NCBI RefSeq assembly: GCF_003149145.1
Contig: NZ_QGDQ01000011.1
Span: 62,001-126,000, forward strand
Length of the DNA: 64,000 nucleotides
Origin: Quadrisphaera granulorum
GTDB taxonomy: Bacteria > Actinomycetota > Actinomycetes > Actinomycetales > Quadrisphaeraceae
Direction: 5' to 3'
Position 1 is the stretch's first letter, and each line of letters opens with the position of its first letter. This document shows, piece by piece, positions 59,793 through 64,000 of the stretch. The notes under the pieces were generated by a model. That model did not search any database and was not told the origin of the DNA. It saw nothing but the letters and a program-made list of their open reading frames with translations. The translations under genes were made by a program, and so were the position numbers.

Positions 59793-62567
59793 GTGGTCGT
59801 GGAGAACCGCCCGCCGCGCCGGCTTGCCGGCTCCCGTCACGGAGTAGTCGCGGCAGCGACTCTCCTCGCAGGGTGGACCGTCGCGTGGTGGATGACGCTC
59901 GGCACCCCGCTCGCCGACGAGGTCATCACGGTGGGCTGCCCCGTCGTCGTCCTCATCGGCGTGGTGGCGGCGCTCTGGCGCGCGCGGCAGCACACGGGTC
60001 GTCAGCGGTGGGTGTGGGCGCTGCTCGCTGTCGGCGTGCTCGCCTGGTGCCTCAACAGCGTGATGATCGACTGGCAGGGCTGGACGGGCGAGCTGGTCCG
60101 CCGGGGCGGCGCTTCGGCGCTGAGCATCTCGCTCACCGCCGTCTGCACGCTCGCGGGCACCGTGGCCTTTGGCCTGCTTCTCACCATCGCGAACACACCC
60201 GGAGGAGTGGTCCGCGACGCCCTCGACAGCGCGCTCATCACCGCGGCAGCCTGCGGTCTCACCTGGTACGCCCTCTTCGGGGCGCCGGAAGACGTCGCCG
60301 CGGCCACCGGCGGGCGCCTGACGTCGATGGTCGGGGTGGTGATCGTCGCCGAGCTGTTCGCCGTGGCCGTGACCGTGCACACGGCGCTGCGCATGCGCCG
60401 GCGTCACCCGGGACTGGGCATGGTGTGCCTGGGCGTGGTCAGCCTCGTCGCCGGAGACGCCGGGTCAGCGGCACTGGTGATCCACGACCCCTCGGCATCG
60501 AGCGACGCCATCGCCTGGTCGTCGGTGCTCGCCTCCGTCCTGCTCCTCGCCGGTGCAGCGAGCGGTCGGGCGGCGACGACGAAGGACGACGACGGCAGGT
60601 CGCTCCTGAGCAGCGGCGCGCTGCCCTGCTTCGCCGCCCTCCTCGCCCTCGCCACGTCCCTGCCGGCAGCGCTCGCCGGGAGAGCGGGCCCGGTGGACGC
60701 GTGGCTGCACCTGATGGTGCTCGTCCTGCTGCTGGTGCGGGCGCTGCTGCTCGCCCGCGACGGTGACCTGCTCATGCGGGGCCTGGAGCAGCGCGTGGCC
60801 GCGCGCACCCGCGACCTGGCCAGCACCGAGCGCCGCTTCGCGTCTCTCGTCATCCACGGCTCGGACGTGATGACGGTCGTAGGGGCCGACGGCGTCATCA
60901 CCTACGTCAGCCCGGCTGCGTTGCGCGTCTTCGGGATCGATCCGTGCCACCTCGTGGGAAAGAGCATGGATGCTCTGGTGACGAGCGAGGGAGACCGCAC
61001 GCTGCTCGACGCGGTGGTCTCGGCGCTCGGGGCCCCCGGCTCACGGCGGCGGTTCCGGATGACGGCCCCCCACGCGACGGGGCGACAGGTGGTGCTGGAC
61101 GTCTGCGTCACGGGTCTCACCGACGACCCCGCCATCGCCGGCGTCGTCATCAACTCCCACGACGTCAGCGAGGCGGTGCGTCTGGAGGAGGAGCTGAGCC
61201 ACCAGGCATTCAGCGATGCCCTCACGGGACTGCCCAACCGCGCGCTGTTCCGTGATCGCGTCGAGCACGCCCTGCGCAGCCGCGGCACACGCGGGCCCGT
61301 CGAGGTCTGCTACCTGGACCTGGACGGCTTCAAGGAGGTCAATGACACGCTGGGCCACGGGGCGGGTGACGAGCTGCTCGTCGCCGTGGCCGAACGGTTG
61401 CGTGCCACGGTCCGCGAGGGCGACACCGTCGCTCGTCTCGGTGGCGACGAGTTCGCCGTGCTGCTCGACGAGGCGACCGGTGAGCGCGAGCCGGAGCGCC
61501 TCGCGCAGCGCCTGTGCGACGCCGTACGCCGACCGTTCATCGTTCGGGGCGTCGAGGTGAACGTGGCCACCAGCGTGGGGCTGGCCAGCACCGACACCAC
61601 GGGCCGGGACGTCCAGCGGCTGCTGCGCAGCGCGGACCTGGCCATGTACCAGGCCAAGAGCCAGCGGCAGGGCGGGTACGCGACCTACCACCCGCGCATG
61701 CACGAGCAGCTGCTCGAGCGGGTGCGGCTGGAGACCGACCTGCGCCGCGCCGTTGAACAGCATCAGTTCCGCGTCGTCTACCAGCCCCTGGTGGACATGG
61801 GGACGGGTGGCGTCAACGGCGTGGAGGCGCTCGTACGCTGGCACCACCCCGAGCGCGGGGTCATCTCCCCGGTCACGTTCATTCCGCTGGCGGAGAGCAC
61901 CGGGCTCATCGGCGCCATCGGCGAGTACGTCCTGCGCGAGGCCTGCCGGCAGGTCGCCGCATGGCGGTCCGAGGTGCCCGGCGCCGAGAACATGCGCGTT
62001 TCCGTCAACCTGTCCGCCCCTCAGCTCGACGACCCCGATCTGGTCGGCCTGGTCACGCGCACCCTGGAGGAGACGGGGCTGCCCGCCACCTCGCTCGTGC
62101 TCGAGGTCACCGAGGGCGTGCTCGTGGACCAGCACGAAGCAGCCCTGACCACGCTCAACGCGCTGCGCGGGCTCGGGATCCGCCTGGCTATCGACGACTT
62201 CGGCACCGGCTACTCCTCCCTGAGCTACCTGCACCGCCTCCCCGTCGACATCCTCAAGATCGACAAAAGCTTCGTGGACCGACTCTCCGACAACGGCGAC
62301 CTCTCCCTGGTCGACGCCATCCTCAGCATGGCCACCACCCTCGGCCTGGCCACCGTGGCCGAAGGCATCGAGCACGAGCACCAGCGGTCCGCGCTGGCCG
62401 CACAGGGCTGCGACATCGGCCAGGGCTACCACTTCTCCCCGCCCGTGGAGGCCGCAGACATGCCCGGCGTCATCACGGCAGCCCTGCACACGGCCAGCAG
62501 CCGCGGCGCTGGACACCTCGAGCACGTTGGAGACGTCGAGCACGTCGAGCAGGAGGTGGCCCGATGA
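59793..62567 (+). CDS. Membrane PAS-GGDEF-EAL cyclic-di-GMP enzyme
   Basis: A 924-residue protein. About eight hydrophobic segments fill residues 15-325, then a PAS domain (about 345-460, RRFASLVIHGSDVMTVVGADGVITYVSPAALRVFG) and a diguanylate cyclase with RLGGDEFAVLL (550-554). A phosphodiesterase follows with NGVEALVRWHH (678-680), DDFGTGYSSLSYLHRLPVDILKIDKSF and the end EGIEHEHQ. Both catalytic motifs are intact, so it could make and break cyclic di-GMP; PAS probably sets the balance. The last 25 residues are a His/Glu/Val repeat. The start is GTG at 59793. It overlaps the next gene by 4 nt. Confidence 0.92.
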   Translation: MVVENRPPRRLAGSRHGVVAAATLLAGWTVAWWMTLGTPLADEVITVGCPVVVLIGVVAALWRARQHTGRQRWVWALLAVGVLAWCLNSVMIDWQGWTGELVRRGGASALSISLTAVCTLAGTVAFGLLLTIANTPGGVVRDALDSALITAAACGLTWYALFGAPEDVAAATGGRLTSMVGVVIVAELFAVAVTVHTALRMRRRHPGLGMVCLGVVSLVAGDAGSAALVIHDPSASSDAIAWSSVLASVLLLAGAASGRAATTKDDDGRSLLSSGALPCFAALLALATSLPAALAGRAGPVDAWLHLMVLVLLLVRALLLARDGDLLMRGLEQRVAARTRDLASTERRFASLVIHGSDVMTVVGADGVITYVSPAALRVFGIDPCHLVGKSMDALVTSEGDRTLLDAVVSALGAPGSRRRFRMTAPHATGRQVVLDVCVTGLTDDPAIAGVVINSHDVSEAVRLEEELSHQAFSDALTGLPNRALFRDRVEHALRSRGTRGPVEVCYLDLDGFKEVNDTLGHGAGDELLVAVAERLRATVREGDTVARLGGDEFAVLLDEATGEREPERLAQRLCDAVRRPFIVRGVEVNVATSVGLASTDTTGRDVQRLLRSADLAMYQAKSQRQGGYATYHPRMHEQLLERVRLETDLRRAVEQHQFRVVYQPLVDMGTGGVNGVEALVRWHHPERGVISPVTFIPLAESTGLIGAIGEYVLREACRQVAAWRSEVPGAENMRVSVNLSAPQLDDPDLVGLVTRTLEETGLPATSLVLEVTEGVLVDQHEAALTTLNALRGLGIRLAIDDFGTGYSSLSYLHRLPVDILKIDKSFVDRLSDNGDLSLVDAILSMATTLGLATVAEGIEHEHQRSALAAQGCDIGQGYHFSPPVEAADMPGVITAALHTASSRGAGHLEHVGDVEHVEQEVAR

Positions 62568-64000
62568 GCACCTCACTGCTCCTCGTCGGAGTGCCGGTCG
62601 TCCTCGCCGCCGTGGCGGCGGTCATCACCGCGCGGCTGTCTCGAACCCGCTCGGGTCCGCAGCGCCGCTTCTGGACGTTCATCGCCCCCGCATCGCTCGC
62701 CTGGGGACTCGCCACCACCACGTCCCAGCTCCCCGCGGTCGGAGACCCGGCCGGCGGCGTCACCTCGACGGTGCTCGGGCTCGTCGTCCTCGGGACGATC
62801 CTGGCGTGGCCAACGCTGGCGATCAGCGGGATCGCCATGCTCACCGGCCCCTACCAGACCCGCGGGAGCGTCGTCCGCGACGTCCTCGACATCCTCCTGC
62901 TGGTACTGGCAGGCCTCACCGCACTCTGGACCTTCGTGCTCGCTCCCGTCTGGGGCGATGGTCCATCAGGGCTGGCGGGGTGGCTCGTCGTCGTCATCAT
63001 CGTGCTGGCCATCGACGTTCCCCTGACCGGCTTTCACGCACTCCTGCGCAGCCCCGAACGCGAGCGAGGCGTGCGGCTCGCAGCCGCTGGCCTGGGAGTG
63101 GTGTGCCTCGGCGACATCAGCTCCGCGAGGAGCTACTTCGTCGACGGTCAGGGCACAGACGCCATGTCCGGGGCGCTGTGGGGGCTCGGGTGGGCGCTCG
63201 TGCTGGTCGGCGCTTGGCTCCAGCGCGGTCGGCCTCAGCTTCCTCCGGACTCCCGTGGGCTCTCCGGAGACGCTGTGCAAACGGCTGCGGCAGCCATCGT
63301 CACGGTGACCGCCACCGTCTTCGGCCTCGTGCGCTCAGGCGGCACGAGCGACCCGGTGAGCTTCTGGCTCAGCACCTCGGTGCTCTTCTTCGTGGTGTGC
63401 CGGACGCTGCTCGAGCTGCGCCGCACCACGCGCCTGCAGCGCCACCTCGAACGCAAGGTCGAGCAGCGCACGCGAGCCCTGGCTGACAGCCACCGCCGCT
63501 TCGCCGCGCTGGTCGCCCACGGCTCCGACCTCGTCATCGTCGTCGACGCCGAGGAGCGCCTGGACTACGCCAACCCTGGGGCGGCACGCCTCCTCGGTGT
63601 CGACCCAGGGTCGACGTTCGGGCGCCCGGCCGCCGATCACCTGCACGACGAGGACGGGGCTGCCAGCAGTGTCGACGTCCTGAGGTCCATGGTCGTGACG
63701 GGTACCGAGCACCTCGAGGTGCGGTTGGCGCTGCGCCACGCGGACGGCCACCGGGTCGACGTCGACGCCGTCGTCACCAATCTTCTCCACGACCCCGACG
63801 TCAGGGGCATGGTCATCAACGCCCGTGACGTCAGCGACGCGCTGCGCCTCGAGCGGGAGCTGAGCCGGCAGGCCTTCAGCGACTCCCTCACGGGCCTTCC
63901 CAACCGGGCGCTGTTCCGCGACCGCCTCGAGCAGGCCCTGCGCAGCCGCGCCTCGCGCGGGCCCGTGAAGGTCATGTACCTCGACCTGGACGGCTTCAAA
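62564..64000 (+). CDS. Second membrane PAS-GGDEF protein (3' end outside window)
   Basis: The visible 479 residues repeat the layout of the previous gene: about eight hydrophobic segments (5-300), a PAS domain (about 310-430, HGSDLVIVVDAEERLDYANPGAARLLGVDP) and the opening of a GGDEF domain. The latter starts LSRQAFSDSLTGLPNRALFRDRLEQAL and is cut at YLDLDGFK by the window edge. The GGDEF signature itself lies beyond. Sequence likeness to the first protein is strong in the GGDEF start and PAS, weak in the membrane part. The ATGA overlap indicates one operon. An EAL domain is likely but unseen. Confidence 0.88.
   Translation, partial: MSTSLLLVGVPVVLAAVAAVITARLSRTRSGPQRRFWTFIAPASLAWGLATTTSQLPAVGDPAGGVTSTVLGLVVLGTILAWPTLAISGIAMLTGPYQTRGSVVRDVLDILLLVLAGLTALWTFVLAPVWGDGPSGLAGWLVVVIIVLAIDVPLTGFHALLRSPERERGVRLAAAGLGVVCLGDISSARSYFVDGQGTDAMSGALWGLGWALVLVGAWLQRGRPQLPPDSRGLSGDAVQTAAAAIVTVTATVFGLVRSGGTSDPVSFWLSTSVLFFVVCRTLLELRRTTRLQRHLERKVEQRTRALADSHRRFAALVAHGSDLVIVVDAEERLDYANPGAARLLGVDPGSTFGRPAADHLHDEDGAASSVDVLRSMVVTGTEHLEVRLALRHADGHRVDVDAVVTNLLHDPDVRGMVINARDVSDALRLERELSRQAFSDSLTGLPNRALFRDRLEQALRSRASRGPVKVMYLDLDGFK

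Overview
The window is about 64 kb of very GC-rich, gene-dense DNA from an actinomycete. The evidence is the actinobacterial-type division and cell-wall (dcw) cluster that lacks ftsA, continues into pgeF-yggS-sepF-yggT-divIVA (wag31) and contains a MurE of the meso-DAP type. Further evidence is the LexA box TCGAAC-N4-GTTCGA, frequent GTG starts, many 4-nt start/stop overlaps and apparently leaderless promoters. A Kineosporiaceae-like or related lineage is plausible, but the genus cannot be fixed from the sequence alone. No rRNA, tRNA or CRISPR array was found.

Layout. (1) 1-8160, plus strand: the end of a class I/II aminotransferase, a GNAT acetyltransferase, a VOC protein, a LysE/RhtB exporter, a phosphotransferase fused to an alpha/beta hydrolase, and a PadR regulator with an ABC ATPase, an FtsX-like permease and a small coupled ORF. 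(2) 8296-31099, minus strand: one almost uninterrupted envelope and division block, transcribed mraZ-rsmH-ftsL-ftsI-murE-murF-mraY-murD-ftsW-murG-murC-ftsQ-ftsZ-pgeF-yggS-sepF-yggT-divIVA-lspA-rluD. It makes lipid II, flips it and polymerises it at the septum, and supplies the Z ring, its membrane tether and the polar scaffold. Visible control points are four 10-bp-spaced MraZ boxes, an rsmH promoter, a 500-bp ftsQ-ftsZ gap with a likely ftsZ promoter, and a terminator after sepF. (3) 31388-36148, plus strand: moxR, DUF58 and transglutaminase (TgpA-like) genes, a classic three-gene set. (4) 36365-47172: a DUF3040 protein, DNA polymerase IV, a long error-prone DnaE2 with a perfect SOS box, two MFS transporters, and a HEPN-like plus DUF6504 pair that has its own perfect SOS box. 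Together these look like a DNA-damage and mutagenesis neighbourhood. (5) 47351-51616, plus strand: a carotenoid-tailoring set of a CrtA-like monooxygenase, a CruF-like hydratase, a family 2 glycosyltransferase and a CrtI-family desaturase.

(6) 51792-55268: two small membrane proteins with a shared C-terminal motif, a broken IS481-type transposase joined to an EamA transporter fragment, an SRPBCC-MarR operon with a strong promoter overlapped by a 34-bp palindrome, and a methyltransferase. (7) 55416-59713: a NarL-type two-component system followed by an ABC permease-ATPase-permease set. (8) 59793-64000: two tandem membrane PAS-GGDEF proteins. The first also carries an EAL domain; the second runs off the window before its GGDEF signature. 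Several gene ends carry unusually long perfect or near-perfect hairpins without U tracts, and a CGTGATCATGGG element recurs in one of these hairpins and twice inside dnaE2.
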